Shown here in pieces: positions 1-8,583 of a stretch of DNA of 64,000 nt. The notes beneath the pieces were generated by a model, which was given only the letters and a program-made list of their open reading frames with translations, was not told the DNA's origin and ran no database searches. The stretch is from Bradyrhizobium manausense (GTDB taxonomy: Bacteria > Pseudomonadota > Alphaproteobacteria > Rhizobiales > Xanthobacteraceae), in assembly GCF_001440035.1 (NCBI RefSeq), contig NZ_LJYG01000085.1:1-64000 (forward strand), read 5' to 3'. The position numbers and the translations under genes were made by a program. How positions within the stretch are numbered: the first letter of the stretch is position 1; each line of letters starts with the position of its first letter.

Positions 1-1184
1 TGCTTCTGCAGCGACAGCCGTCCGCCCGGCTTCACCACGATGCGCTTGACCTGGTGGCGCTCGCCATTGTCGACCGACTGGTAGCTGCCCCAGGGCCGAT
101 GCACCTTGAGATGCTCCTCGGTGACCTTCGGCGCGACCGCCTTCAGCTTGGTGATCAGGCGCTTCAGCCCGTTGGCATCCTGCTGGCGCGAGACCAGCAC
201 CGCATCCGCGGTCGCGACCACGACGAGATCGTCGACGCCTTCGAGCGCGACCAGCGCATGATCGGTCGTGACGTTGCAGTTGCGCGAATCCTCGAACACG
301 GCGGTGCCGTGCGCCGCATTGCCTTGCGCATCCTTGTCGGACAATTCCCACACCGCGCGCCAGGAGCCGACGTCGGACCAGCCGCACGACACCGGCACCA
401 CGGCCGCGCGCGAGGTCTTTTCCATCACGGCATAGTCGATCGAGATCGCCTTGGCCGCGCCAAAGGCCTGCGGCTCCAGCGTCACGAAGCCGAGATCGCG
501 GCCGGCATTGTTCACCGCCGAGGACACCGCATCCACGCTCGCCGCATCGACCCTGCGATATTCGCCGAGCAGGAGGCTTGCGGGAAACATGAAGTTGCCG
601 CTGTTCCAGAGATAGCCGGAATTGACGTAATCCGAAGCCTTCACCGCATCCGGCTTCTCGACGAAGCGCGCGACTGCGTGGACCTCGCCTGAGATCACCT
701 CACCCGGGCTGATATAGCCGTACTCGGTCGCCGGCCGCTCCGGCTTGACGCCGAAGGTGACGATGCGTCCCGTGCTCGCGGCGCTGAGGCCCTCGCGGCA
801 CGCCGCGACGAAGGCGGCATTGTCCCGCACCACATGGTCGGCGGCGAGCGCCAGCACGATCGCTTCACTGGTGCGGTTTTGCGCGAATGCCGCGCCGGCG
901 GCGATCGCAGGACCGGAGTCGCGGCGCATCGGTTCGAGGATCACGTCGGCCTCGATGCCGATCTCGGCGAGCTGCTCCAGCACCATGAAGCGGTACGCCG
1001 CATTGGTGATGACAACAGGCCGGTCGAACAGCGACGCATCGGAGACACGCAGCAGCGTGTCCTGGAAGGTCGAGCGCGGGCCGAACAGCGGCAGGAACTG
1101 TTTTGGCCGCACCTCGCGCGAAGCCGGCCACAGCCGCGTGCCGGCACCACCGCACATGATCAGGGGGATAATGCGTTTGTCCAT
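1..1184 (-). CDS. manC: Mannose-1-phosphate guanylyltransferase / mannose-6-phosphate isomerase (partial, 3' end outside window)
   Basis: Makes GDP-mannose from mannose-1-phosphate and GTP, the precursor for mannose, fucose and rhamnose residues in surface glycans. The N-terminus reads MDKRIIPLIMCGGAGTRLWP, the nucleotidyl-sugar pyrophosphorylase signature, followed by RPKQFLPL and later FVEKPD. About 394 residues lie in the window. The last visible ones (KPGGRLSLQKQ) are the start of the cupin-type isomerase motif, so the protein is the bifunctional type and perhaps 80 residues are missing. The ATG at 1184 lies 8 bases after the stop of the epimerase gene upstream, so the two are probably co-transcribed. 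It feeds gmd at 59-60 kb. Confidence 0.93.
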   Translation of the reverse strand, partial: MDKRIIPLIMCGGAGTRLWPASREVRPKQFLPLFGPRSTFQDTLLRVSDASLFDRPVVITNAAYRFMVLEQLAEIGIEADVILEPMRRDSGPAIAAGAAFAQNRTSEAIVLALAADHVVRDNAAFVAACREGLSAASTGRIVTFGVKPERPATEYGYISPGEVISGEVHAVARFVEKPDAVKASDYVNSGYLWNSGNFMFPASLLLGEYRRVDAASVDAVSSAVNNAGRDLGFVTLEPQAFGAAKAISIDYAVMEKTSRAAVVPVSCGWSDVGSWRAVWELSDKDAQGNAAHGTAVFEDSRNCNVTTDHALVALEGVDDLVVVATADAVLVSRQQDANGLKRLITKLKAVAPKVTEEHLKVHRPWGSYQSVDNGERHQVKRIVVKPGGRLSLQK

Positions 1185-1191
1185 CGTCGTT

Positions 1192-2181
1192 TCAAACCTT
1201 GTAGTGGTCGCGATACCAGGTGACAAAATTGTGGACCCCGTGCTCGATCGGCGTTGACGGTGCAAAGCCGGTGTCGCGCATCAAATCCTCGACATCCGCG
1301 AACGTTTCCACCACATCTCCCGGCTGCATCGGCAGCAATTCTTTGATCGCCGTCCGGCCCAGCTCCCGCTCCAGAAGTCCGACGACATGCATCAGCTCTT
1401 CGGGGCGGTGATTTCCGACATTGTAGGTTCGAGACGGCGCATTTGCGGCAGCCGGATTGTCCGCAGGCACAAGATCGATCAGTTTGGACACGACCCGGGT
1501 CACGTCGTCGATATAGGTGAAGTCGCGGCGCATCCTGCCATGGTTGAAGAGCCGGATCGGCTTGCCGGCCAGGATGGCGTTTACGAACAGAAACATGGCC
1601 ATATCAGGCCGTCCCCACGGGCCGTAGATGGTAAAAAAACGCAACGCCGTGACCGGCAGCCGGTACAGATGGCTGTAGGACTGCGCCATCACCTCGTTCG
1701 CCTTCTTGGTCGCGGCGTAAAAGCTCACGGGATGATCGGTCCGGTCCTGCACGGAAAACGGCAGTTTCGTGTTCGCGCCGTAAACGGAGGATGACGAGGC
1801 GTAGACAAGATGACGACAGCCATTGTTCCGACAGCCCTCCAGCACGTTGAGAAAGCCCTGGAGATTGGAATCGACGTAACTGTGAGGCTGGTCGATCGAG
1901 TAGCGGACGCCGGCCTGGGCCGCCAGATGCACGACTTTGGCAAATCGATGTCGCGCAAACAGCGCCGCCATCGCCTCGCGATCGGCAAGATCGATCTGCA
2001 CGAAGGAGAAACCGGCCTCGCTGCGCAACAGCGCCAGCCGCGCCTGCTTCAGCGCCGGATCGTAATAGGTGTTGAGATTATCCAATCCGACGACAGGCCT
2101 GCCCTCGGCCAGGAGCTGCCGGGCGACGTGAAAGCCGATGAAGCCCGCGGCTCCCGTGACCGAAATCGCCTGATCCATCAT
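1192..2181 (-). CDS. NAD-dependent sugar epimerase, probably UDP-glucuronate 4-epimerase
   Basis: Extended short-chain dehydrogenase of 329 residues. The Rossmann motif TGAAGFIGFHV is at the N-terminus, SSSSVYG lies in the middle, and YAATK supplies the catalytic Tyr-Lys pair. RYSIDQPHSYVDSNLQGF and the FFTIYGPWGRPDMA stretch are typical of the UDP-glucuronate 4-epimerase group (LpsL/GAE). The product would be UDP-galacturonate for LPS or exopolysaccharide. The reading frame stays open upstream, but homology begins at the double ATG at 2181/2178, preceded by GGGAACAGG. manC follows 8 bases downstream. The family is secure, the exact substrate is inferred. Confidence 0.85.
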   Translation of the reverse strand: MMDQAISVTGAAGFIGFHVARQLLAEGRPVVGLDNLNTYYDPALKQARLALLRSEAGFSFVQIDLADREAMAALFARHRFAKVVHLAAQAGVRYSIDQPHSYVDSNLQGFLNVLEGCRNNGCRHLVYASSSSVYGANTKLPFSVQDRTDHPVSFYAATKKANEVMAQSYSHLYRLPVTALRFFTIYGPWGRPDMAMFLFVNAILAGKPIRLFNHGRMRRDFTYIDDVTRVVSKLIDLVPADNPAAANAPSRTYNVGNHRPEELMHVVGLLERELGRTAIKELLPMQPGDVVETFADVEDLMRDTGFAPSTPIEHGVHNFVTWYRDHYKV

Positions 2182-2330
2182 CCTGTTCCCAAGGTAAATT
2201 CGCCAAGGCAAATCCGAGGACGTGCTTCGCCACACTGGCCATGTCAGTCTCTTTAGACGGCGTCCCGAGGGGGCCGCAATAGCCAGCCATTTTAACAGTA
2301 AAGAGCCCCCACAAGGGCTTAAGAACCATT

Positions 2331-2373
2331 GCAAGAGAGCTCAAGAGGGATTCAAGAGAGCTTCAAGAGGGCT
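2331..2373. repeat. Short tandem repeat of about 11 bp in a divergent promoter region
   Basis: Units TCAAGAGGGAT (2341-2351), TCAAGAGAGCT (2352-2362) and TCAAGAGGGCT (2363-2373) follow one another directly, preceded by the shorter relative GCAAGAGAGC at 2331-2340. The array is purine-rich on the + strand. It lies in the 289-base gap between the divergent starts at 2181 and 2471. The unit length is close to one helical turn, so it could be a set of phased protein-binding sites or a replication-slippage product. No function is demonstrated. Confidence 0.6.
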
Positions 2374-2470
2374 ATTGCAAGATCGGCGCCAAAACCATAC
2401 CAAAGCGGCCGAATTCGACGCCTGGCGTCGGGTAACCTCAACCTTCGCCAACCCAGTTCATGCGGACGAG

Positions 2471-3430
2471 ATGCGCCGAATCCTGCTGTCGACGGCCAAA
2501 ATCCTGATCTCCGCGGCCCTGCTCTATCTGGCATTGCGCAAGGTCGATCTGACCGAGCTGGTCTCGCGCTTCACCGTATCCAGCCTGCTCTGGTTCGGCC
2601 TGGCGATTGCGGTGACATTCCTGCAGATCTTCATCGGCGTGTTGCGCTGGCGCGATGTCAGCGCCGCATGCGGCGCGCCGCTCGAGCTCACCCGCGCCAT
2701 GCGCTACAACGTGATCGGCTCCTTCTTCAACCAGACCCTGCCCTCCGCGATCGGCGGCGACGCGGTCCGGCTGTGGCTGGTCGCGCGCGCCGGCGCCGGA
2801 TGGCGTGCGGCGACCTATTCGATCTTCGTCGATCGCGCGATTGGCCTGATTGCGCTCGCGATTCTCATCGGCGCGAGCCTGCCCTGGAGCTTCCAGCTCA
2901 TCACCGATCCGAACGGGCGTTCGGCGCTGCTGCTGATCGATCTTGCGGCCCTCGCCGGCGGCCTCGGCTTCCTGGTCTTCGGCGCGCTGAAATGGCGCTG
3001 GCTGAAGACCTGGTGGGCGACCCATCACCTCCACGCCTGTGCCGTGATCGCCAATCGCGTGATCTTCAGCCGCAGGCACGGACTTCCCATCGCCATCCTG
3101 TCCTTCGTCATCCACGCGCTCGCCGCCGTCATCGCCTGGTGCGTGGTGCAGTCGATCGCCGCGCCAGTCAGCTTCGGCCAGGTCTTCCTGCTGGTGCCGC
3201 CGGTCATGCTAATCACCTTGATGCCGATCTCGATCGCCGGCTGGGGTGTGCGCGAGGCGACCATGGGGCTCGCCTTCGGCTTTGCCGGGCTCGCCGCCAA
3301 TGAGGGCGTCAACGTCTCGCTGCTGTTCGGCGCGGTCTCGTTCACCGTCGGCGCGGTCGGTGGCCTCGTCTGGATCCTCAGCGCGGAGAAGGCCGCGCAG
3401 GGCTCGGCGCCGATCGGAGTGCCGGAGTGA
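2471..3430 (+). CDS. YbhN/UPF0104-family (lysylphosphatidylglycerol synthetase TM region-like) integral membrane protein
   Basis: Protein of 319 residues with several hydrophobic segments and the family signature near residues 75-95 (YNVIGSFFNQTLPSAIGGDA, then VRLW). Members resemble the membrane half of MprF, lack the aminoacyl transferase domain, and often sit in glycan clusters. A flippase-like role is possible but inferred. The open frame extends far upstream. The ATG at 2471 is chosen because the hydrophobic N-terminus MRRILLSTAKILISAALLYL starts there and GGACGAG precedes it. The stop overlaps the next gene's GTG by four bases, so the two are translationally coupled. Confidence 0.82.
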   Translation: MRRILLSTAKILISAALLYLALRKVDLTELVSRFTVSSLLWFGLAIAVTFLQIFIGVLRWRDVSAACGAPLELTRAMRYNVIGSFFNQTLPSAIGGDAVRLWLVARAGAGWRAATYSIFVDRAIGLIALAILIGASLPWSFQLITDPNGRSALLLIDLAALAGGLGFLVFGALKWRWLKTWWATHHLHACAVIANRVIFSRRHGLPIAILSFVIHALAAVIAWCVVQSIAAPVSFGQVFLLVPPVMLITLMPISIAGWGVREATMGLAFGFAGLAANEGVNVSLLFGAVSFTVGAVGGLVWILSAEKAAQGSAPIGVPE

Positions 3431-4431
3431 GCCTGGCCGCGATGTCCGCGCTGCTTGCCGTCGCGATCGCCGCGCTGATGTCGGCGCTGATCACCTGGAT
3501 CAGCCGTCCGCTGCTCCAGCGCTATGCGTTGGCGCGGCCGAACGCGCGCTCCTCGCATCGAATTCCGACCCCGCAAGGCGCGGGCATCGCGGTCATCGCC
3601 GCGACGCTGCTGGTCGCATTGCCGTGGGCCGCCTGGGCCAACGTTGCGATCCCGCTGGCGCTCGTCATTGCAACGGTCGTGATCGCAATCGTCGGGTTCG
3701 CCGACGACATCGTGTCGCTGCCGGTGCTGGTGCGGCTCGCGCTGCAAGCCGCCTGCGTTGGTGCCGTGGTGTTCACCGCGCCCGAGACTGCGCGCGTCGT
3801 GTCGGCGCTGCCGCTCTCGTTGGAGCGCGGGCTCATCCTGCTCGCCGGTGTCTGGTTCGTGAATCTCGTCAATTTCATGGACGGGCTCGACCTGATGACG
3901 GTTGCCGAGGTGGTGCCAGTCACCGCCGCGCTACTGTTGCTCGGATTGCTTGGCGATTTGTCCTGGCCGGCGGTGCTGATCGCAACGGCGCTCTGCGGCG
4001 CCATGCTCGGCTTTGCACCGTTCAACAAGCCGGTTGCAAGAGTGTTTCTGGGCGATGTCGGCAGCCTGCCGATCGGCCTTCTGCTCGGCTGGTGCCTGCT
4101 TGAGCTCGCCTGGAGCGGACAAATCGCGGCGGCGCTGCTGCTGCCGGCCTATTACCTTGCGGATTCCACCATCACGCTGTTCCGGCGCATCGCAAGACGC
4201 GAGCAGTTCTGGTCGGCGCACCGCTCGCATTTCTACCAGCGTGCCACCGACAACGGCTTCACCGTCCTCCGGATCATCGGTGAGGTGTTCCTGGTCAATC
4301 TCGTGCTCGCGGCGCTCGCCGTCCTCACCGTTCGCTCAGGCTCGGCAATGGTCACGCTGCTGGCGCTGTTGGCGGGCGCGCTCACGGTCACCTTCGAGCT
4401 GCGGCGGTTCTCCCGCCCTCAGTCATCCTGA
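3427..4431 (+). CDS. Glycosyltransferase family 4 membrane protein, WecA/WbpL-like (undecaprenyl-phosphate sugar-1-phosphate transferase)
   Basis: Polytopic protein of 334 residues in the MraY/WecA superfamily, which transfers a sugar-1-phosphate from a UDP-sugar to undecaprenyl phosphate and so primes O-antigen or other glycan assembly at the inner membrane. Visible family motifs are VGFADDI (Mg-binding aspartates), NLVNFMDGLDLM, FLGDVGSLPIG and the cytoplasmic loop HRSHFYQRATDNG. It starts at a GTG that overlaps the stop of the YbhN-like gene (GTGA). Its 3' end overlaps the convergent epimerase gene by 13 bases. The sugar used cannot be read from sequence. Confidence 0.9.
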   Translation: MSLAAMSALLAVAIAALMSALITWISRPLLQRYALARPNARSSHRIPTPQGAGIAVIAATLLVALPWAAWANVAIPLALVIATVVIAIVGFADDIVSLPVLVRLALQAACVGAVVFTAPETARVVSALPLSLERGLILLAGVWFVNLVNFMDGLDLMTVAEVVPVTAALLLLGLLGDLSWPAVLIATALCGAMLGFAPFNKPVARVFLGDVGSLPIGLLLGWCLLELAWSGQIAAALLLPAYYLADSTITLFRRIARREQFWSAHRSHFYQRATDNGFTVLRIIGEVFLVNLVLAALAVLTVRSGSAMVTLLALLAGALTVTFELRRFSRPQSS

Positions 4432-5366
4432 GCTGTCAGCGCCAGCCGCAGGCCCTCGTCGAGCGACACATCCGGCTGCCAGCCGGTCGCAATTGCCTTG
4501 GAAATATCGAGTTCGAGCGAGCCGATCAAGCTGTCATGTGTGTCCTGACGGCCGAGCACGACGAGCAGCGAGCTCAACAATTTCGGCGACATTCCGAACA
4601 GACGCGGTCTCTTGCCAGACGCCTTGGCCAGACGCTCGATGAATTCCGGCGTCGAGACCTGCTCCTTGTCGGCCACCAGGAAGACATCGAAATTGCTTGC
4701 CGAGTCGGGTTTGCCGAGCCGGCGCGAGATGAAGGACGAGAGGTTTTGCACAGCCAAGAAGGCGCGGTGGTTGCGGATCGCCGCAAAGGGCAGCGGCAAT
4801 CCAAGGTTCACCGCGCGCGTCAGCAGCGCAAAATTGCCCTTGGCACCCGCGCCATAGACCAGGGGCGGCCTGATCACCGAGATCTTCATGTCGCTCTCGC
4901 GGGCCAGCGTCCTCAGGCCTGCCTCAGCCGCGGCCTTGGACATGCCGTAAAGGCCGCGCGGCGTTAGGATTTCGTCCTCGCTGAACGGAGCCCGGCCCTC
5001 GTTGCTGCGGCCATGGACGAGAACTGTGCTGACGAAGATGAACTGGCGCACGCCCGCCTTGGCCGCGGAACGCGCCAGGTGCAGCGTGCCCGTAATGTTG
5101 ACGTCGCGGTAGAGCTGGACGGCATGCTCCTCGTGCTTGTGATGCACGCGCGCTGCGAGATGGACGACGGCGTCGACGCCGTCCAGCACCTGTGCCCAAT
5201 CGGTATCGGGACCGATCGATTTGATCACGACCTCGTCGTCCATGCCCATCGGCCCGCGGACCGCACGGCGAACCGACCATCCCTCGCGCATGAGCGCGGG
5301 CGCGACGTGACGGCCGACGAAGCCGCTCGCCCCCGTGACCAGCACGATCCGTTTTTGCGCGCTCAT
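4419..5366 (-). CDS. NAD-dependent epimerase/dehydratase (extended SDR)
   Basis: Protein of 315 residues with an N-terminal TGASGFVGRHV nucleotide-binding motif, FVSTVLVHG in the middle and the catalytic YGMSK motif. It resembles the UDP-glucose 4-epimerase-like/WbpV group that often partners a WecA/WbpL-type transferase, as it does here on the opposite strand, but no specific substrate can be assigned. It is the last gene of a leftward operon. Its ATG at 5366 overlaps the upstream glycosyltransferase stop (5363-5365) in an ATGA arrangement. Confidence 0.85.
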   Translation of the reverse strand: MSAQKRIVLVTGASGFVGRHVAPALMREGWSVRRAVRGPMGMDDEVVIKSIGPDTDWAQVLDGVDAVVHLAARVHHKHEEHAVQLYRDVNITGTLHLARSAAKAGVRQFIFVSTVLVHGRSNEGRAPFSEDEILTPRGLYGMSKAAAEAGLRTLARESDMKISVIRPPLVYGAGAKGNFALLTRAVNLGLPLPFAAIRNHRAFLAVQNLSSFISRRLGKPDSASNFDVFLVADKEQVSTPEFIERLAKASGKRPRLFGMSPKLLSSLLVVLGRQDTHDSLIGSLELDISKAIATGWQPDVSLDEGLRLALTAQDD

Positions 5367-6583
5367 TGTTGCTCCGAAAGAACAGGGTTGCGCAACAACT
5401 CGTCGATCACACCGGCATAGGCATTCATCGCAATGCCGCGATCGAATCGCGCTGCGGCCTTCACAGCCCGCGCCGCCATGGCGCCGTCATTCGAGCGCGA
5501 CGCTGCCCGGATCGCGTCTGTGAGCTGATCGGCACGGCCCGGTGTCACGACCCAGCCGAGCCCATTCTCCACCACCGTCAGGGCCGCCTCGGCTTCGGGC
5601 TCGGACACCAGCACGACCGGGCGGCCGACCGCCAGCAGATTATAGAAACGGCTCGGCACCGACACCCCGGCCACATCCTTCCGGTACGGGATGATCCAGA
5701 GGTCGGCCGCGGCCAGGAATGCCTCGAGCTCGCCATCCGCCACGCGTGCCACGAAGGTGACATTCGATAGGTTGGCATCCCTCTGCAACTGCTTCAGCCG
5801 CTCGAAGCCAATGCCCCAGCCCGAGAGCAGGAAACCAATCTCCGGCTCGTCCTTCATCAGGCGCGCCGCCTCGAACACGATCTCCGGATCGTGGGTGAAG
5901 CCGAGATTGCCTGATAGGCCGACGATGAAGCGGGCCGCAAGCGCTTTGCGGAACGGATTGTCCGATGTCGCCGGCCGCACCGCCGGCACCAACGTCGCCC
6001 AGTTCGGGATGAAGCGGATCTTGTTCCGCGTCATGCCGGAATAGCTGAGCAACGGCCGCTCCGCATCGCGTCCGATGGTCACGACGGCATTGATCGCGCG
6101 AAACATCAGGCTGTTGGCGGCGCGCATCACGCCCGCCATGATCGAGCGCGGCTTCAAAAGACCGGCCATGACCAGCACGTCGGGAAACAGGTCGTGCATA
6201 ATCAGCGCCGAGCGCGCGCCCTTGAGCCACGCCACCGCCACCACCGCGTAAGGCAGCATGAACGGCGCGGTGACCGTGAGCGCGACGTCACCTCGCCGCA
6301 ATTGCCGCAACAGCGCGACGAAGATGCGCAACACGAACAGGAGCTCGAACAAGCCACGGCGCACCAGCGCCCCCTTTCCCGCGATCCGGTTCTTGACGGC
6401 AATGACGCGCGGCTTGCCGGAGCCGGTCTGCGAGGCCGGCAGCGCGCCGGGCGAGCCCGACAGCACGACGACCTCGTGCTTCGAGGCGAGGTGGCAGGCT
6501 ATCTCGGACATGATCGCCGCGGTCGTGCTCGGATCTGGCGGATAATGCTGGCTTGCGACGACGATCTTGCCTTGAGGCTGCAT
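5363..6583 (-). CDS. Glycosyltransferase family 4 (GT-B fold), WcaI-like
   Basis: Protein of 406 residues, probably adding one sugar to a growing LPS or exopolysaccharide unit on the cytoplasmic face of the membrane. The N-terminus ASQHYPPDPSTTAAIMSEIA is a donor-side signature, GLSGNLGFTHDPE opens the second Rossmann domain, and IIPYRKDVAGVSVPSRFYN carries the nucleotide-sugar binding region. The ATG at 6583 is chosen because similarity starts there; the open frame to 6688 is shadow. It is two bases after the dehydratase stop and overlaps the next gene by four bases. It is clearly related to the glycosyltransferase at 61092-62294. Confidence 0.88.
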   Translation of the reverse strand: MQPQGKIVVASQHYPPDPSTTAAIMSEIACHLASKHEVVVLSGSPGALPASQTGSGKPRVIAVKNRIAGKGALVRRGLFELLFVLRIFVALLRQLRRGDVALTVTAPFMLPYAVVAVAWLKGARSALIMHDLFPDVLVMAGLLKPRSIMAGVMRAANSLMFRAINAVVTIGRDAERPLLSYSGMTRNKIRFIPNWATLVPAVRPATSDNPFRKALAARFIVGLSGNLGFTHDPEIVFEAARLMKDEPEIGFLLSGWGIGFERLKQLQRDANLSNVTFVARVADGELEAFLAAADLWIIPYRKDVAGVSVPSRFYNLLAVGRPVVLVSEPEAEAALTVVENGLGWVVTPGRADQLTDAIRAASRSNDGAMAARAVKAAARFDRGIAMNAYAGVIDELLRNPVLSEQQ

Positions 6584-6585
6584 GA

Positions 6586-8499
6586 TCAGGCCGCAGTCGA
6601 CCCGAACTCGGGGACTGCGTCCTTCAGGATGGTCCTGATGGACGCCCGATCGTCGTGTGCGATGGCCTGGTCGAGCGCCGTGATCCATTTGCGCAGTGTC
6701 TGCATCGGCGGCTCGTTGGGTTGCGCGGCCATGATGCCGGAGACGCCAATCTCGCGGGTCGGTTCTTCGGACGCAAACAGGATCTCGTGCAGGCGCTCGC
6801 CCGGCCGCATGCCGGTGAATACAATCTCGATGTCGTAGCCGGGCTGCAGGCCGGAGAGACGGATCATGCGTTCGGCGAGATCGACGATCTTCACCGGCTG
6901 CCCCATGTTGAGGACGTAGACTGAGACGTCCGGACGGTGCGTACCGAGCGCGTGCGTCGCTGCCGTGATGACGAGATCGCAGGCCTCGCGGATCGTCATA
7001 AAATAGCGGACCATGTCGGGATGTGTCACCGTCACCGGGCCGCCGGCGTCTATCTGGGCCTTGAACTTAGGCACCACGGAGCCGTTCGAGGCCAGCACGT
7101 TGCCGAACCGGACCGAGATCAGCCGCATCGGCGGTTTGGCGCCACCGCTGGCCGCGGCGAGATCATGGTCGAGCGCCTGGCAGTACATCTCGGCAAAACG
7201 TTTGGTGAGGCCCAGCATCGACACCGGCTCGATCGCCTTGTCGGTCGAGATCATCACCATGGCTTCGGCGCCGGCGGCGAGAGCCGCATCGGCGACGTTG
7301 ATCGAGCCGAAGATGTTGGTCTTGACGCCCTCGCTCCAGTCGCGCTCGAGGATCGGCACGTGCTTGAGGGCTGCCGCGTGGAACACGATATTAGGCTTGA
7401 ACTCGACCATCAGGCGCATCACGCGCTCGCGGTCGCGGATGTCGGCGATCCGCCCTTCGATCGCGGCGCCTGTGCCATGCGCGGCAAGCGCCTCGGTGAC
7501 CGCATAGAGCGCGGGCTCGGAATTCTCAAGGATCAGGAGCCGCGCGGCGCCGAAGGCGACGACACGCTCGCAGATCTCCGAGCCGATCGAACCGCCGCCG
7601 CCAGTGACGATCACCGCCTTGCCCTGGATCAGCGCTTCCAGCCGCGCGTAGTCGATCTGCTCGCTCGGCCGCAACAGCAAGTCCTCGACCGCGACGGCGG
7701 TCAGCCGCGGCGTGTCGCCGCTCTCGAGCGAGGGCATGCGGTTAACGATCACGCCCAGCTTGCGCGCCCGCATCAGGATCGATTCCGGACGTGCCTCCGG
7801 CTCGAACGCCGACGGCGTCATCACCACGCGCGCAATCGCCTTGCCGCGCTTGGCGAAATCGGAGACCACATCCTCGATGTCGTCGATGCCGCCCAGCACC
7901 GGAACGTTGCGGATGAACTGTCCGCGATCCGAGCCCGACGGCGACAGCACACCGACCGGCCAGATCCGCTTGATCGCCCCGCTCTCGATGCCGCGCAACA
8001 GGACTTCGGCATCCGCAGCGCGGCCGATCAGCAGCGTCGGCGCGGCATCCCCCGCGCGGGCGTGACGCCGCACCCGCGTGTAGCGGAAGTAGCGGTAAGC
8101 CATGCGCAGCGCACTGAGGGAGGTGATCTCGAGAAACCAATAGAGGACGATCGTCACCTTGCCGAGGAAGAAGGCGCCGCGAACGTTGGGGGCAACGAAG
8201 ATGTAATCGAGCACCAGCAACGCAACCGTCAGCACGCTCGCGACGCGGATGATGTTCAGCGCGTCAGGCAGCGAGATAAAGCGCCATTTGGACGTAGTTA
8301 GGTTGAAGATGAAGAACACGACCACGCTGAAGGCGAGGAAATAGGGCAGGATCTGGTACAACAGCGGCAAACGGTCGAAGAAGCCGTCGCCGCCCTCAAA
8401 ACGCAGATAGAAAGCCGCGAACAGCGCCGCCGTCGTCGCCAGCAGGTCATGGACCGCAATCATGAAATTGCGCAATGTGAGATGCGAAAGACGCGTCAT
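6586..8499 (-). CDS. Membrane-bound nucleotide-sugar dehydratase/epimerase, WbpM/CapD/PglF type
   Basis: Protein of 637 residues with four predicted N-terminal membrane segments (residues about 10-130), a CoA-binding-like Rossmann region (about 150-290) and a C-terminal SDR domain. The SDR domain has VTGGGGSIGSE at 298-308 and ISTDKA at 417-422. The family removes water from UDP-GlcNAc to give the 4-keto-6-deoxy sugar used for N-acetyl-fucosamine, quinovosamine or bacillosamine. At the position that is Tyr in ordinary SDRs and Met in WbpM, this protein shows Leu429, four residues before Lys433. The ATG at 8499 begins MTRLSHLTLRNFM, just before the first membrane helix. Confidence 0.9.
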   Translation of the reverse strand: MTRLSHLTLRNFMIAVHDLLATTAALFAAFYLRFEGGDGFFDRLPLLYQILPYFLAFSVVVFFIFNLTTSKWRFISLPDALNIIRVASVLTVALLVLDYIFVAPNVRGAFFLGKVTIVLYWFLEITSLSALRMAYRYFRYTRVRRHARAGDAAPTLLIGRAADAEVLLRGIESGAIKRIWPVGVLSPSGSDRGQFIRNVPVLGGIDDIEDVVSDFAKRGKAIARVVMTPSAFEPEARPESILMRARKLGVIVNRMPSLESGDTPRLTAVAVEDLLLRPSEQIDYARLEALIQGKAVIVTGGGGSIGSEICERVVAFGAARLLILENSEPALYAVTEALAAHGTGAAIEGRIADIRDRERVMRLMVEFKPNIVFHAAALKHVPILERDWSEGVKTNIFGSINVADAALAAGAEAMVMISTDKAIEPVSMLGLTKRFAEMYCQALDHDLAAASGGAKPPMRLISVRFGNVLASNGSVVPKFKAQIDAGGPVTVTHPDMVRYFMTIREACDLVITAATHALGTHRPDVSVYVLNMGQPVKIVDLAERMIRLSGLQPGYDIEIVFTGMRPGERLHEILFASEEPTREIGVSGIMAAQPNEPPMQTLRKWITALDQAIAHDDRASIRTILKDAVPEFGSTAA

Positions 8500-8583
8500 C
8501 CGCCGACCGATGAATATCCCATTAGGTGCAACCTGACCGCGCTGATAACCTATCTCGACAGGACTTGCCAGTCGCACGGCCGT

